In this document: positions 43,143 through 52,407 of the stretch, piece by piece | How the letters are laid out: each line of letters opens with the position of its first letter | Position numbering within the stretch: position 1 is the first letter of the stretch | From: CALFVT01 sp039989855 | Lineage (GTDB): Bacteria; Pseudomonadota; Alphaproteobacteria; Caulobacterales; Maricaulaceae | DNA length: 64,000 nt | NCBI GenBank assembly: GCA_039989855.1 | Contig: JBDXGZ010000027.1 | Coordinates: forward strand, 62,001-126,000 | Direction: 5' to 3' | Position numbers and translations under genes: made by a program | Notes under the pieces: model-generated | The model's database searches: none | Told to the model about the DNA's origin: nothing | The model's input: only the letters and a program-made list of their open reading frames with translations

Positions 43143-44591
43143 TTAATCTTCATCATTGCGGGGACTCGCGTCGGTCGGTGTGAGTGTCACCGCCTCTGTT
43201 TTTGCGTACCAATCCAGATCACGTGTCAGGTACATCGTCAAAGCAATCAATAAAAAGCAAACAATCGCACTCGTTAGCAAGGAAACACCCTGTACCCTCA
43301 AGAGTAAGAACATGAAACCATAGACGCTTGTGAAGATCACGCCGTAACGCACAGCATAGCCAAATTTCCCGAAACTCGTGGCCGCATAAAGCGCCGTTAA
43401 TGACACGGTGGCGGCGGCCGATATGACAAACCCGAGATTAAACCCAATATGCTCAGAAAAGGCGAGCAAAAGCAGATAGAATACAGTCTGAGCCAAACCA
43501 ACAAGGCCATATTGCGCGGGATGGATTTGCACAGAGAGAACCAATTCAGACAGGAAAAAGGTTAAGAACACCATGCCGATGAAAAATATACTATATTTCA
43601 AGGCCCGGTTTAAAATCCGGTAAGAATTAAGCGGAGTGACGAAGTTAACTTGCAAGGTTCGGTCCGCTGATGTCAGTGCGAGCATATTATCAGCAGGGCC
43701 ATGAGCGGCAATGCCACGGGCTAGGAACGGGATGCTCCAATGTGCCGAAAATCCCTCATCATTTGTTGTGAAATCCGTCGGGGGGAAATGTCCCGAAAAG
43801 CCAGGATGCGGCCAATCGGACTTAATCTGCGCTTGTGTCGATTGTGCGAACGGCGGGACCGATAAGCTTTGCGCGCCTGATAGGCGGAAACTCACACTGA
43901 TATCGCCTGATAGAATTTGTGGCAAGATATCTCCGACCGGCACATAAAGAAATGTCAAATGACTATTAAATTGCAAACCACGCGGGGCCGATTTCTCAAC
44001 AATTTTATCGTCAATCACTTCAATATCGCAACAGGCTGTCGCCGTCTTAAGCCGCGTTGGGCGGAAGGTAAAATACTGGCCATTGGACAGTTCAAGAACC
44101 GGATCAGACAGCAGCCCGCGCGGATCGCTAATCGCGATAAATATCGCCGCTTCGTCCATATTAAAAATCCGCCCTTCAAGCCCGTCAAGCTCACTCAGGG
44201 CGGGAAATCTAGCCGTCAGATCCGCCTGTCCTTGATAGGTAGGAACTTTAAATAAAGCCCGTTTTCGCGAGATCAATTTCATATCCTCGAAACTAGCCAT
44301 GCCTGTTTCAGGATAGATGACATATTGGCTTGCATTCGGCTTATAATCCAATGGATCAAGCGCCGCGTTTTTAAGGCTACGTTCCGTCCAAGACGGGACG
44401 ACTAAGACGGGGCCAACGACCCTCTGCGCGCCGCCGTAACGTTTCGAGACGTCGACAACGGCTTGATCCGCTCGATCAGAGCGCTCATAAACAATGTCGG
44501 AAATTATCATGGCAGGTATAGCCATCAAAATAACTAAGCCAGCTAGTATGATAAGTTTAAGGCTATAAGATTTTGAGTTTAATAGTTTCAT
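43143..44591 (-). CDS. creD: CreD-type inner-membrane protein
   Basis: The 482-residue protein has one N-terminal membrane helix (about 12-32) followed by the large CreD periplasmic domain (YGGAQRVVGPVLVVPSW, then LDPLDYKPNASQYVIYPE). A C-terminal cluster of about five or six membrane helices includes FLSELVLSVQIHPAQYGLVGLAQTVFYLLLLAFSEHIGF. In E. coli creD is controlled by CreBC and supports envelope integrity. ATG 44591 follows GGAGG. No creBC genes are adjacent. It lies directly upstream of sdhB (69 bases) in the same direction, so sdhB may be read from a creD message. Confidence 0.93.
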   Translation of the reverse strand: MKLLNSKSYSLKLIILAGLVILMAIPAMIISDIVYERSDRADQAVVDVSKRYGGAQRVVGPVLVVPSWTERSLKNAALDPLDYKPNASQYVIYPETGMASFEDMKLISRKRALFKVPTYQGQADLTARFPALSELDGLEGRIFNMDEAAIFIAISDPRGLLSDPVLELSNGQYFTFRPTRLKTATACCDIEVIDDKIVEKSAPRGLQFNSHLTFLYVPVGDILPQILSGDISVSFRLSGAQSLSVPPFAQSTQAQIKSDWPHPGFSGHFPPTDFTTNDEGFSAHWSIPFLARGIAAHGPADNMLALTSADRTLQVNFVTPLNSYRILNRALKYSIFFIGMVFLTFFLSELVLSVQIHPAQYGLVGLAQTVFYLLLLAFSEHIGFNLGFVISAAATVSLTALYAATSFGKFGYAVRYGVIFTSVYGFMFLLLRVQGVSLLTSAIVCFLLIALTMYLTRDLDWYAKTEAVTLTPTDASPRNDED

Positions 44592-44694
44592 CACGAACCT
44601 CCATCAAGATTGATAGAGTTCGAATGATCGTGAACTACGGCCGTATAATGGTTAAAATAAGCCCCGCGAAAGGTCTTTCCTCGACCAAATTAGG

Positions 44695-44943
44695 TTAAGC
44701 TGTCAGCATCCGTTGAAAATCAGGGAAGACAACATCGTCCTCTTTCACAGGTTCAGAAATCATGAAGCGTAGATCTTGAGGATTACAATTTATTTGACGC
44801 GCCAAGTCTGAAACTACCCGCCGCCTTTGTATAGGAGAACAGGTTTCAAGCACACGTTCAGCCCCAGACACAAACTTCTTGATAGGTGTATCATCCTGTG
44901 GATCAATATTTATAATCTGAGGTCTATTTAAAAAAAGTATCAT
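44695..44943 (-). CDS. Small protein of unknown function
   Basis: The 82-residue product has no signal or membrane segment. The region from about 25 to 60 (SGAERVLETCSPIQRRRVVSDLARQINCNPQDLRF) looks helical, perhaps a small helix-turn-helix. It has an acidic, proline-rich end. I do not recognise a family. The ribosome site is weak and codon use is plain, so it may or may not be translated. It lies in the gap between the sdhA terminator and creD. Confidence 0.45.
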   Translation of the reverse strand: MILFLNRPQIINIDPQDDTPIKKFVSGAERVLETCSPIQRRRVVSDLARQINCNPQDLRFMISEPVKEDDVVFPDFQRMLTA

Positions 44944-45138
44944 AAAACACCCGCTTGTTTTTTAAGCGTCCTCGCCTGCACTATTATGAGTTAAAAACAT
45001 TCTTTTCGTAAGATAAAGCAAAAAAATATATTTGCATTGAAAACACTACATATGTTCAATTTAAGAGCGGTTTTTTCTATAATAGCACGACATTTAATTT
45101 ATCAATCGCTATATGAGAAATTTTTTCACCTTTAAGTT

Positions 45139-45165
45139 AAAAAAAAAGGCCGCCACAGGCGACCT
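45139..45165 (-). terminator. Intrinsic terminator after sdhA
   Basis: On the left-running strand AGGTCGCC pairs with GGCGGCCT across a TGT loop, and TTTTTTTTT follows. It sits 35 bases past the sdhA stop, so it should separate sdhCDA transcription from creD and sdhB. The rest of the 44944-45199 gap is AT-rich with no gene. Confidence 0.85.
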
Positions 45166-45199
45166 AAATCTATTCACTTATAGTTAAATATTTAGCTCT

Positions 45200-46996
45200 T
45201 TAATAAACCCGCTTCTTCGGTTTAATATATTCGATACCATCCGTCATCGTATAATCATGAACAGGGCGGTAGTCGATTTTGACTTTATTCGTCTCACCAT
45301 TATACCAAGAGAGCGTGTGCTTCATCCATTTTTTGTCATCACGGTCACCAAAGTCTTCATGGGCATGTGCACCACGGCTTTCTTTGCGGTTTTCCGCAGA
45401 CGCCATAGTCACGCGCGCTTGAGCGACGAGGTTATCAAGCTCTAACGTTTCCATCAAATCCGTATTCCAGATCATCGTCTTGTCCGAAACAGAGACATCT
45501 TTGATTTGCTCCGCAATCGCTGTGACTTTCTCGAGACCTTCAGCCATGCTCTCTGCTGTTCGGTAAACAGAACAATGAACCTGCATAGTTTTTTGTAGAT
45601 CAAGGCGAATATCGGCCGTTTTCTTTGAGCCGCTTGCATTGCGGAATTTCTCAAGACGCGCGAGCGAAGCGGCGCCTGCATCAGCAGCCAATGGTTTTTG
45701 CTTAAGGTTTGGCGTGCATGTTTCCTTCACGCGCAGACCCGCCGCGCGGCCAAAGACAACCAAGTCGATCAGCGAGTTAGAGCCGAGACGGTTCGCCCCG
45801 TGAACTGACACACAAGCCGCTTCTCCAACGGCCATCAAGCCTGGGACAACCTTATCAGGATTATCGCCTTCTTTCGTTACCACTTCGCCGTGATAATTTG
45901 TCTGCACACCGCCCATATTATAATGGCAAGTTGGCAGAACTGGAATCGGCTCTTTCGTCAGGTCAACGCCTGAGAAAATCATCGCAGTTTCGGAAATTCC
46001 CGGCAATCGAGAGGCGAGAATTTTGGGATCAAGATGATCAAGATGAAGGAAGAGATGGTCTTTATCTTTACCCACACCTCTGCCTTCGCGAATTTCCATC
46101 GTCATAGCACGGCTAACAAGGTCGCGCGGCGCGAGATCTTTCACGGACGGCGCATAGCGTTCCATGAAACGCTCACCCTCAGAATTGGTTAGGTATCCGC
46201 CCTCGCCGCGTGCGCCCTCAGTAATCAGGCAACCCGCACCGTAAATTCCAGTGGGATGAAATTGGATAAATTCCATATCTTGCACAGGTAATCCTGCACG
46301 CAATACCATCGCATTACCGTCGCCAGTACAGGTATGAGCAGAGGTCGCAGAGAAGAACATACGTCCGCCGCCGCCCGTAGCGAGGATAACCGTTTGAGCG
46401 CGGAAACGGTGCAATGTACCATCATCGAGCTTCCAAGCTGTCATACCGCGGCAAACGCCGTCTTCCATGATCAGGTCGAGCGCGAAATATTCAATAAAGA
46501 ACTCGGCCTTATTGCGAAGGCTTTGCCCGTAAAGCGTATGAAGCATGGCGTGACCTGTTCGGTCTGCTGCCGCGCAAGTCCGTTGCACAGGCGGGCCTTC
46601 GCCCATTTCAGTTGTGTGACCGCCGAAGGGACGTTGGTAGATTTTGCCCTCTTCGTTGCGAGAGAATGGCATTCCCCAATTTTCTAGCTCGTAAACCGCC
46701 TTTGGCGCTTCGCGGCAAAGATATTCAATCGAATCTTGGTCACCGAGCCAATCTGACCCTTTAACCGTATCATACATATGCCAGCGCCAATTATCTGGCC
46801 CCATATTGCCGAGCGAGGCCGCGATACCGCCTTGCGCCGCAACTGTATGAGAGCGGGTCGGGAAAACTTTGGTGACGCAGGCTGTTTTAAGCCCTGATTG
46901 CGCCGCACCGAGTGTCGCGCGTAGGCCAGAGCCACCCGCGCCAACCACAACAACATCATATGTATGGTCAATCCATTTTTGATCTTTAGCGCACAT
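45200..46996 (-). CDS. sdhA: Succinate dehydrogenase flavoprotein subunit
   Basis: The 598-residue flavoprotein is complete. It has the FAD-binding VVVVGAGGSGLRA start, the covalent FAD-site His in PTRSHTVAAQGG, and the ILATGGGGRMFFSATSAHTCTGDG segment. The HPTGIYGAGCLITEGARGEGG active-site region follows. SdhA oxidises succinate to fumarate and hands electrons to SdhB. The gene follows sdhD after 4 bases. Confidence 0.97.
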   Translation of the reverse strand: MCAKDQKWIDHTYDVVVVGAGGSGLRATLGAAQSGLKTACVTKVFPTRSHTVAAQGGIAASLGNMGPDNWRWHMYDTVKGSDWLGDQDSIEYLCREAPKAVYELENWGMPFSRNEEGKIYQRPFGGHTTEMGEGPPVQRTCAAADRTGHAMLHTLYGQSLRNKAEFFIEYFALDLIMEDGVCRGMTAWKLDDGTLHRFRAQTVILATGGGGRMFFSATSAHTCTGDGNAMVLRAGLPVQDMEFIQFHPTGIYGAGCLITEGARGEGGYLTNSEGERFMERYAPSVKDLAPRDLVSRAMTMEIREGRGVGKDKDHLFLHLDHLDPKILASRLPGISETAMIFSGVDLTKEPIPVLPTCHYNMGGVQTNYHGEVVTKEGDNPDKVVPGLMAVGEAACVSVHGANRLGSNSLIDLVVFGRAAGLRVKETCTPNLKQKPLAADAGAASLARLEKFRNASGSKKTADIRLDLQKTMQVHCSVYRTAESMAEGLEKVTAIAEQIKDVSVSDKTMIWNTDLMETLELDNLVAQARVTMASAENRKESRGAHAHEDFGDRDDKKWMKHTLSWYNGETNKVKIDYRPVHDYTMTDGIEYIKPKKRVY

Positions 46997-47000
46997 GTAA

Positions 47001-47336
47001 TTATCCTAAAAATGCCATCTTAACGACGGCGTAAACAGTGGCAGCCCAAATAAGAAACCCAACGGCTTTATTAGCGAGCAAAGCGAAAGATTTTAGCCCG
47101 CCGTCGAAATAATCCATGACCACTTCGTCAAATTCTAATTTACAGTACCAAATTGCAGCCGTGAAAAAGGCTAGAAAACCAAGACCGGCGACAGGCGTAC
47201 TGAGCCAGTCAGTGAAGCCTTGTGACTGATTACCAATGGCCCGCACCGCACTAAAGACCGCGAAAGGCAAACCAATAATCAGCCCCCATCCAACATATCC
47301 ATGAAGTTTATGATGTTTTGTTCCGTGACTCGCCAT
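47001..47336 (-). CDS. sdhD: Succinate dehydrogenase membrane anchor subunit D
   Basis: The 111-residue protein has three membrane helices. An early GTKHHKLHGYVGWG segment precedes the first, and the third (FLIWAATVYAVVKMAFLG) closes it. It anchors the SdhAB pair with SdhC at the inner membrane and helps bind ubiquinone and heme. Its ATG overlaps the sdhC stop by one base (TAATG), so translation is probably coupled. Sequence in this family diverges rapidly, so assignment rests on size, helices and operon position. Confidence 0.92.
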   Translation of the reverse strand: MASHGTKHHKLHGYVGWGLIIGLPFAVFSAVRAIGNQSQGFTDWLSTPVAGLGFLAFFTAAIWYCKLEFDEVVMDYFDGGLKSFALLANKAVGFLIWAATVYAVVKMAFLG

Positions 47337-47725
47337 TAGATTGCTCCCGTCGCAAAGACTGTTGTCGCAGTGGCTAAGATGACCGACACAAGAATCATGA
47401 CGTATGTCAGGCTATTGTTCTTGTCTGGGTCAAGCATCGCGCCTTGATCCCACACCGCATGACGGAGTTGCGCCAAGGCCATAAAGATAAAAGCAAACAA
47501 AAAGATGAAAAGGCCTATTGCTCCGAGTGGGCTAAAAATAAGCCCTTCAAGAGGTAATTCCCCTGCCATTGCAAGAAATAGCATGCCAACACCCACTATA
47601 ATGACCGCCACATAGCAAATGATTGCACAGGCGCGGTGTAATATTGAACTTAACATTGCCGGATGCCAACGCCAGATTTGCAAATGCGGCGACATAGGAC
47701 GCGAGTCTTTCCAAGGTGCAGCCAT
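47336..47725 (-). CDS. sdhC: Succinate dehydrogenase cytochrome b556 subunit C
   Basis: The 129-residue protein starts with the SdhC segment RPMSPHLQIWRWHPAMLSSILHRACAI, which combines the RPLSPHL-like family start and the S-x-x-HR region near the quinone site. It then has three membrane helices, and a His after the second (LRHAVWD) is the heme ligand candidate. It is the first gene of the sdhCDA message. The promoter should lie within 47726-47943, a gap that also holds a long hairpin. Confidence 0.93.
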   Translation of the reverse strand: MAAPWKDSRPMSPHLQIWRWHPAMLSSILHRACAIICYVAVIIVGVGMLFLAMAGELPLEGLIFSPLGAIGLFIFLFAFIFMALAQLRHAVWDQGAMLDPDKNNSLTYVMILVSVILATATTVFATGAI

Positions 47726-47832
47726 AAATTTCGTCTCCTACCCCATGGTTTTAGGGCTATAATAACAATTACAAACAAACTAGCCATGCAAGCGCAGCTG
47801 TCAATATTCAAAACAATTTAAACTTATTGTCG

Positions 47833-47873
47833 AGTGCCGTATCGTCGCACGTGCCGTGCAACGATACGGCACT
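47833..47873. repeat. 41-base near-perfect hairpin between sdhC and the DUF885 gene
   Basis: AGTGCCGTATCGT is paired exactly with ACGATACGGCACT, and the interior GCACG-TGC-CGTGC is itself an inverted repeat. The whole can therefore form 18 base pairs with one mismatch and a 3-base loop. The motif GTGCCGT occurs repeatedly in it. No T-run follows on either strand, so it is not a typical terminator. It sits in the shared upstream region of the divergent sdhC and DUF885 genes. Confidence 0.8.
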
Positions 47874-47943
47874 TGTAGTACAGTGAAAAGAAGACTAAGG
47901 CATAATTTAAAATTAAACAAAGCGCATAGATATAGAGCCTCAT

Positions 47944-49833
47944 TTGTCTATTAATCATTATATCACCGCCCTCGGGGCCGTTTTACTTTTGAGTACAAAC
48001 GCCACAAATAGCTGGGCACAATCAGACCCTGCTGGTTTTTGTCCAAACGGGCAGTTGAGTGTCGAAGACGGTGTGCAAATATGCCATGAGCTTGACACGC
48101 TCAGTAAAATCATTGCTGACATGGAGCGTATTGATCTAAATAACAACCCGCTTCTAGCTGGGAGTGAAGGCGACAGGGATGCCTTACGAGAGCTCCCCGA
48201 TATTAGTCCCGAGGCGGTCGCAATCTTTAATGATAAGATTATAGAGCTTCAGGCGCGTCACGCCGCCCTCGCGAACGTACAATATGATTCAAAAAACCAA
48301 TTGAATTATGACCTTCTAGGGTTTGTTTTGTCGCAAAGAACAAACCTCATCCCTTATGACATGAGCCGCATTCCTTTTACGAACGATAGCGGCTTTTTTA
48401 ATGAGCTGAGTTATATCGCCCGCCAAACACGGTTTAACACGGTCAGTGATTATGAAGCCTATGCCGCGCGGCTGACTAAATTACCAAAATTTTTCAGCCA
48501 ACACCGCGCGAATATGCAAAGGGGGATAGAAACAGGATTTACGGCGTCCGTAGAAATTGTACCGGGCATTATTGACGTCATTGAAACTCTATCGGAAACG
48601 CCTGTAACCGATCATCCGTTTTTTTTACCCTTCACAAAATTTCCAGACTCGATTTCCAGCGACGATCAAAAACGACTCAAAAACCTAGGCGTCGCGGCCA
48701 TGGAAAGCGCCGTCATACCAGCTTATGAAAACCTCTTCAAATTTTTTGAAAAAAACTACCTCCCTGCTGCGCGCAAACAACCCGGTTTGAGCGCCGTTGC
48801 TGGCGGCCGAGATATATACCCAGTCCTCGTCAAACATTTTACAACACTTGAATTAAGCCCTGATGAGGTTCACCAAATCGGTCTTAAAGAAGTCAGCCGT
48901 ATTCGGTCTGAAATGGACATTATCATACGCGAAGATTTGGAATTTGACGGAACCTTCGCTGAATTTTTAGATTTTCTACGAACAGACCCGCAATTTTATG
49001 CCACCTCCGAGGAAGAGCTTTTAAAAGAAGCCGCATGGATGGCGAAACAAATTGACGGACAAATGCCAAAGTTTTTTGGAACACTTCCACGCTTATCTTA
49101 TGGGGTTATCCCTGTGCCAAAAGAAATCGCGCCAACTTACACAACAGGTCGTTATTGGAATGGGAATGCGGCGCAAGGCCTCGCAGGTAATTATGTCGTT
49201 AACACATATGATTTATCTCAACGCCCGCTTTATAACCTTCCCTCCCTAACCCTTCACGAAGGTGTTCCGGGCCACCACCATCAAATTAGTCTTTCGCAAG
49301 AATTAAAAAATGTTCCGAAATTTCGTCAAACGCTTTATCCAGGAGCTTTTGGTGAAGGATGGGGGCTTTATGCTGAAAAGCTAGGAATTGAAATGGGCTT
49401 GTATAAAACGCCCTATGAAAACTTTGGACGCTTAACCTATGAGATGTGGCGTGCTTGCCGGCTTGTGGTTGATACGGGATTACATTGGAAAGGCTGGACA
49501 CGCGAACAAGCTGAAGCCTGTTTTTTCGAAAATTCAGCTCTCGCTCCGCATAATATACGTACAGAGGTCGAACGCTATATAAGCTGGCCCGGTCAGGCCC
49601 TCTCCTACAAAATCGGAGAGCTTAAGATTTTAGAATTACGCCGCAGAGCTGAGGCCGCCCTTGGACGAAACTTCTCTATTCGAGAGTTTCACGACGCCGT
49701 CCTCCTTGACGGGGGTGTACCGTTAAACATCTTAGACGCTAAGATTAACCGTTGGATTGAAGAAAAAATATCGTCACATTCTGTGGTGACGTCAAATAGC
49801 AGTCCTATAATTGGTCAAGACGCCAATCCATAA
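47944..49833 (+). CDS. Exported DUF885 protein, probable zinc metallopeptidase
   Basis: The 629-residue protein has a signal peptide ending at WAQ. Its long helical body is typical of DUF885, with the HExxPGHH-type zinc motif in LTLHEGVPGHHHQISLSQEL. The downstream GEGWGLYAEKLG motif may supply the third ligand. DUF885 proteins are thought to be peptidases related to M2/M3 types, but substrates are mostly unknown. The start is a TTG at 47944; there is no in-frame ATG between the upstream stop and the signal peptide. The ribosome site is weak. Confidence 0.88.
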   Translation: MSINHYITALGAVLLLSTNATNSWAQSDPAGFCPNGQLSVEDGVQICHELDTLSKIIADMERIDLNNNPLLAGSEGDRDALRELPDISPEAVAIFNDKIIELQARHAALANVQYDSKNQLNYDLLGFVLSQRTNLIPYDMSRIPFTNDSGFFNELSYIARQTRFNTVSDYEAYAARLTKLPKFFSQHRANMQRGIETGFTASVEIVPGIIDVIETLSETPVTDHPFFLPFTKFPDSISSDDQKRLKNLGVAAMESAVIPAYENLFKFFEKNYLPAARKQPGLSAVAGGRDIYPVLVKHFTTLELSPDEVHQIGLKEVSRIRSEMDIIIREDLEFDGTFAEFLDFLRTDPQFYATSEEELLKEAAWMAKQIDGQMPKFFGTLPRLSYGVIPVPKEIAPTYTTGRYWNGNAAQGLAGNYVVNTYDLSQRPLYNLPSLTLHEGVPGHHHQISLSQELKNVPKFRQTLYPGAFGEGWGLYAEKLGIEMGLYKTPYENFGRLTYEMWRACRLVVDTGLHWKGWTREQAEACFFENSALAPHNIRTEVERYISWPGQALSYKIGELKILELRRRAEAALGRNFSIREFHDAVLLDGGVPLNILDAKINRWIEEKISSHSVVTSNSSPIIGQDANP

Positions 49834-49837
49834 AACA

Positions 49838-49871
49838 AAAGAAACCTCGACCTTTTAATAAAAGATCGAGG
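49838..49871 (-). terminator. Hairpin terminator after the tandem lipoprotein genes
   Basis: CCTCGACCTTTT and AAAAGATCGAGG pair around AAT with one mismatch. On the left-running strand TTTCTTTTGTTTT follows. This would end the transcript of the gene at 49934-50761; on the plus strand it lies just after the DUF885 stop. Confidence 0.7.
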
Positions 49872-49933
49872 CTATCCCCCATTTTACCCTATCTGGGCCG
49901 TAACATCACCCTCCATGGAGGGTGAGTTAAGTC

Positions 49934-50761
49934 TTAAAAGCGGTAACGACCGCGTATCTGAACAGGAACTGTCCATGCGCCGCCACCATTATTCGTGCCA
50001 GCAAGCGGTACACCAGCGCCGAGGACTGACGTATCTGTATCTAAACCACCCGTGTAACGAATGCCAGATTCAATACCAACTGTAAAACGGTTGAACACGG
50101 GTGTTTCAATTCCGACTAAGCCTGCAGCGGTTGGAACCCAAGTCCCTTCATAAAAGGGCGTCGTGCCCGCTAAAGCAACGGCATTTGCATCGGAATTAAC
50201 AAAATCGATACTCTTTACCCGCGCCGCGCCGACCTTACCTTCAACATAGGGACGGATTGAATTTATGAGCGGAACACCGACAGGACGTGAATATTGACGA
50301 AGGCCAAGCTCAGCGCCGTAACGCTCATAATCACTAAATGTCCCTCGAACAGTTTCACCGTTTACAATACCAAGGTCTCTCTCGTTACCATTTGCGTTAC
50401 CGTAAAAAATATTACCTGTAACTTTACGGTTTGGATTTAGCGCATAAGATGCACCTAAGTCATAACGAATACCGTCATCAAATACATCACCAAATGACTG
50501 CACCGTGGACGTTGTGCCGGGAATATCATTGATTTCATCTCCGCTAATGGCATCGCCACCGATGAAGAATTCTGGGCCTACAGCCGCTTCAACATTCCAA
50601 CGGCTTAGAGTTTTACCACCGACACAACAGTCGTTACTAGCGCTCTTTTGCTGGTTGTATTGACCATACTGAGGCGTAGTCTGTGTTTTTTCCGTGCCTA
50701 TCCCTAACCATGTACATCCTGACAATCCAATGGCAGCGACACCTAGTAAAAGTTTTTTCAT
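49934..50761 (-). CDS. Tandem lipoprotein/beta-barrel family, member 3
   Basis: The 275-residue product has a lipobox LSGC (Cys16, followed by TWLG). It lacks the long Gly/Tyr/Gln spacer of member 2. From about residue 60 the sequence alternates polar and hydrophobic residues as in outer-membrane strands, for example YDLGASYALNPNRKVTGNIFYG, and ends in VPVQIRGRYRF with a terminal Phe. A Cys pair (SNDCCVGG) follows the anchor. The combination of lipid anchor and beta-barrel-like domain is shared by the next two genes. The function is unknown. ATG 50761 gives a clean lipobox; the frame runs further upstream. Confidence 0.8.
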   Translation of the reverse strand: MKKLLLGVAAIGLSGCTWLGIGTEKTQTTPQYGQYNQQKSASNDCCVGGKTLSRWNVEAAVGPEFFIGGDAISGDEINDIPGTTSTVQSFGDVFDDGIRYDLGASYALNPNRKVTGNIFYGNANGNERDLGIVNGETVRGTFSDYERYGAELGLRQYSRPVGVPLINSIRPYVEGKVGAARVKSIDFVNSDANAVALAGTTPFYEGTWVPTAAGLVGIETPVFNRFTVGIESGIRYTGGLDTDTSVLGAGVPLAGTNNGGGAWTVPVQIRGRYRF

Positions 50762-50853
50762 TTCCTCGTCCCCATGTTTCAAATTGGCACAATTGCCGTT
50801 GATTGAGAATTTCATGGAAAAACTTGCAATATTCGAACCAACTTTTACGCAGG

Positions 50854-50884
50854 CAAAAAAAAACCCAGAACAAGTCTGGGTTTT
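50854..50884 (-). terminator. Intrinsic terminator after member 2 of the tandem family
   Basis: AAAACCCAGA and TCTGGGTTTT form a 10-bp stem, and a run of nine T residues follows on the left-running strand. It separates the gene at 50909 from the one at 49934. Confidence 0.88.
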
Positions 50885-50908
50885 GATCACTATGTGTTAG
50901 TTACTTGT

Positions 50909-52306
50909 TTAGAACGAGACACGTCCACGTAGACGTACAGGAACTGAGATACGATCTTCAGTCGACGCTGTATTTCCGTCAAGACCATCTTGCCAACGAA
51001 GGCCCGCCTCGGCGCCCACGGCAAACGCAGGACCGACTTGCCATTCGGCACCAACGACACCAGAGGCTGTTGGGTTCCATCCGCTATCGATAAATTCGAA
51101 AGGAGCATCCGTTCCACCTGGGCTTGAGAAAGCAGCCGACGAGAATGATACGTCAACACTATTGTTTCGTATTGCACCTGCTGTTGCACCAACGTAAGGG
51201 CGAATACCTGTCACGCCATTACCGAAACTCCCGACATATTGACGGACACCCGCTTCAAATTTTAATTGCTCCAGATCAGTGAAGGACGCAGTTACCGGAG
51301 ACGCTGTAGAACCAGCCGGTATATTAATAGGGCCTGTCACATTTTGCGGCGTTGCAAATTCAAATGCGCTACCAGCCTCGACTGAATCATTACCATCGGC
51401 TTCAGCATATCCAAAACGTGCAAGGATAGTTGTATTCGGGCTAATGTCATATGTAGCTGCGATATCGTATTCAACAGTTTCATCGAACGCATCATTATAG
51501 CTAAAGGCCGGTGTTTCACTGACTACACGCGTAGTTGATAAACCGCCTGCGCCGTCTGTCGCAAAGCCAAAGCCATTACTTGTTGTTTCATCGCGTGTCG
51601 GTGAGAGATCACCTGTCCCAAAGAGGCTCGTGCCAAAACTTGTACCAATACCAGCTTCAATGCCGAAAGGTTGAGATTTTCCAACGACTCCGCATCCATT
51701 GCCGTTAAATCCACCGCCGTTAAATCCAGGCGCACATCCTGCTGAACCACCGTAGACGGGATAAGGTTGCTGAACATATACGGGTTGACCTTGTACAGTT
51801 TGAACATTTGCACCGCCATATTGACCACCCGCAACGGCTGAACCGTAAGGGGCTGCAGATCCTAATGTTGTCGCTGTTTGACCATATCCGACCGCACCGT
51901 TATAACCCGAAGTACCGTAACCAGCCGCTTCGTAAGATCCACGAAGACCTTGAACACCTGTTTGTGAGCCGTAGCCTGTTGCGTAACCTGCTGTATAGCC
52001 TTGTCCATAACCAGCACCTTGCTGTCCATATCCGGCTTGACCATGTTGTCCGCCAGCGACGCTATAACCGCCTGCCGCGCCACATCCAGCTGCCTGATAT
52101 CCTTGTGCTTGATATGCTTGTCCTTGATATCCCTGCGTTTGGTAAGCTTGGTTTTGTAGGTTATAGCCATTGCCATATCCACCTTGCGAACCACAATTTG
52201 TAGCTGATTGACCATTAAATCCATATGATCCAGATTGGGAACCCCCACCGAACCAAGTACATCCTGACAGCGCTATTGCTGAGACTGTGATAAGTACGAG
52301 ACGCAT
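50909..52306 (-). CDS. Tandem lipoprotein/beta-barrel family, member 2, with long Gly/Tyr/Gln-rich spacer
   Basis: The 465-residue product has a lipobox LSGC (Cys16, then TWFGGG). A low-complexity region at about 20-215 is very rich in Gly, Tyr, Gln and Ala, with YQxQGYQ-type repeats. A beta-rich domain follows from about 225 and ends in VPVRLRGRVSF. The terminal Phe and alternating pattern resemble the C-terminal signal of outer-membrane barrels. The Gly/Tyr-rich segment resembles surface or adhesive low-complexity domains but is not diagnostic. ATG 52306 follows GGAGG. Function unknown. Confidence 0.82.
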   Translation of the reverse strand: MRLVLITVSAIALSGCTWFGGGSQSGSYGFNGQSATNCGSQGGYGNGYNLQNQAYQTQGYQGQAYQAQGYQAAGCGAAGGYSVAGGQHGQAGYGQQGAGYGQGYTAGYATGYGSQTGVQGLRGSYEAAGYGTSGYNGAVGYGQTATTLGSAAPYGSAVAGGQYGGANVQTVQGQPVYVQQPYPVYGGSAGCAPGFNGGGFNGNGCGVVGKSQPFGIEAGIGTSFGTSLFGTGDLSPTRDETTSNGFGFATDGAGGLSTTRVVSETPAFSYNDAFDETVEYDIAATYDISPNTTILARFGYAEADGNDSVEAGSAFEFATPQNVTGPINIPAGSTASPVTASFTDLEQLKFEAGVRQYVGSFGNGVTGIRPYVGATAGAIRNNSVDVSFSSAAFSSPGGTDAPFEFIDSGWNPTASGVVGAEWQVGPAFAVGAEAGLRWQDGLDGNTASTEDRISVPVRLRGRVSF

Positions 52307-52407
52307 TATGCCTCCCTCCCTGTAATTACTTTGTTGCCTCTGTATAACCACAACTTGTTTAAGAAATCGTTTTTACAGCCGAAACAATATGTTAAGCTCT
52401 TGCTAGG

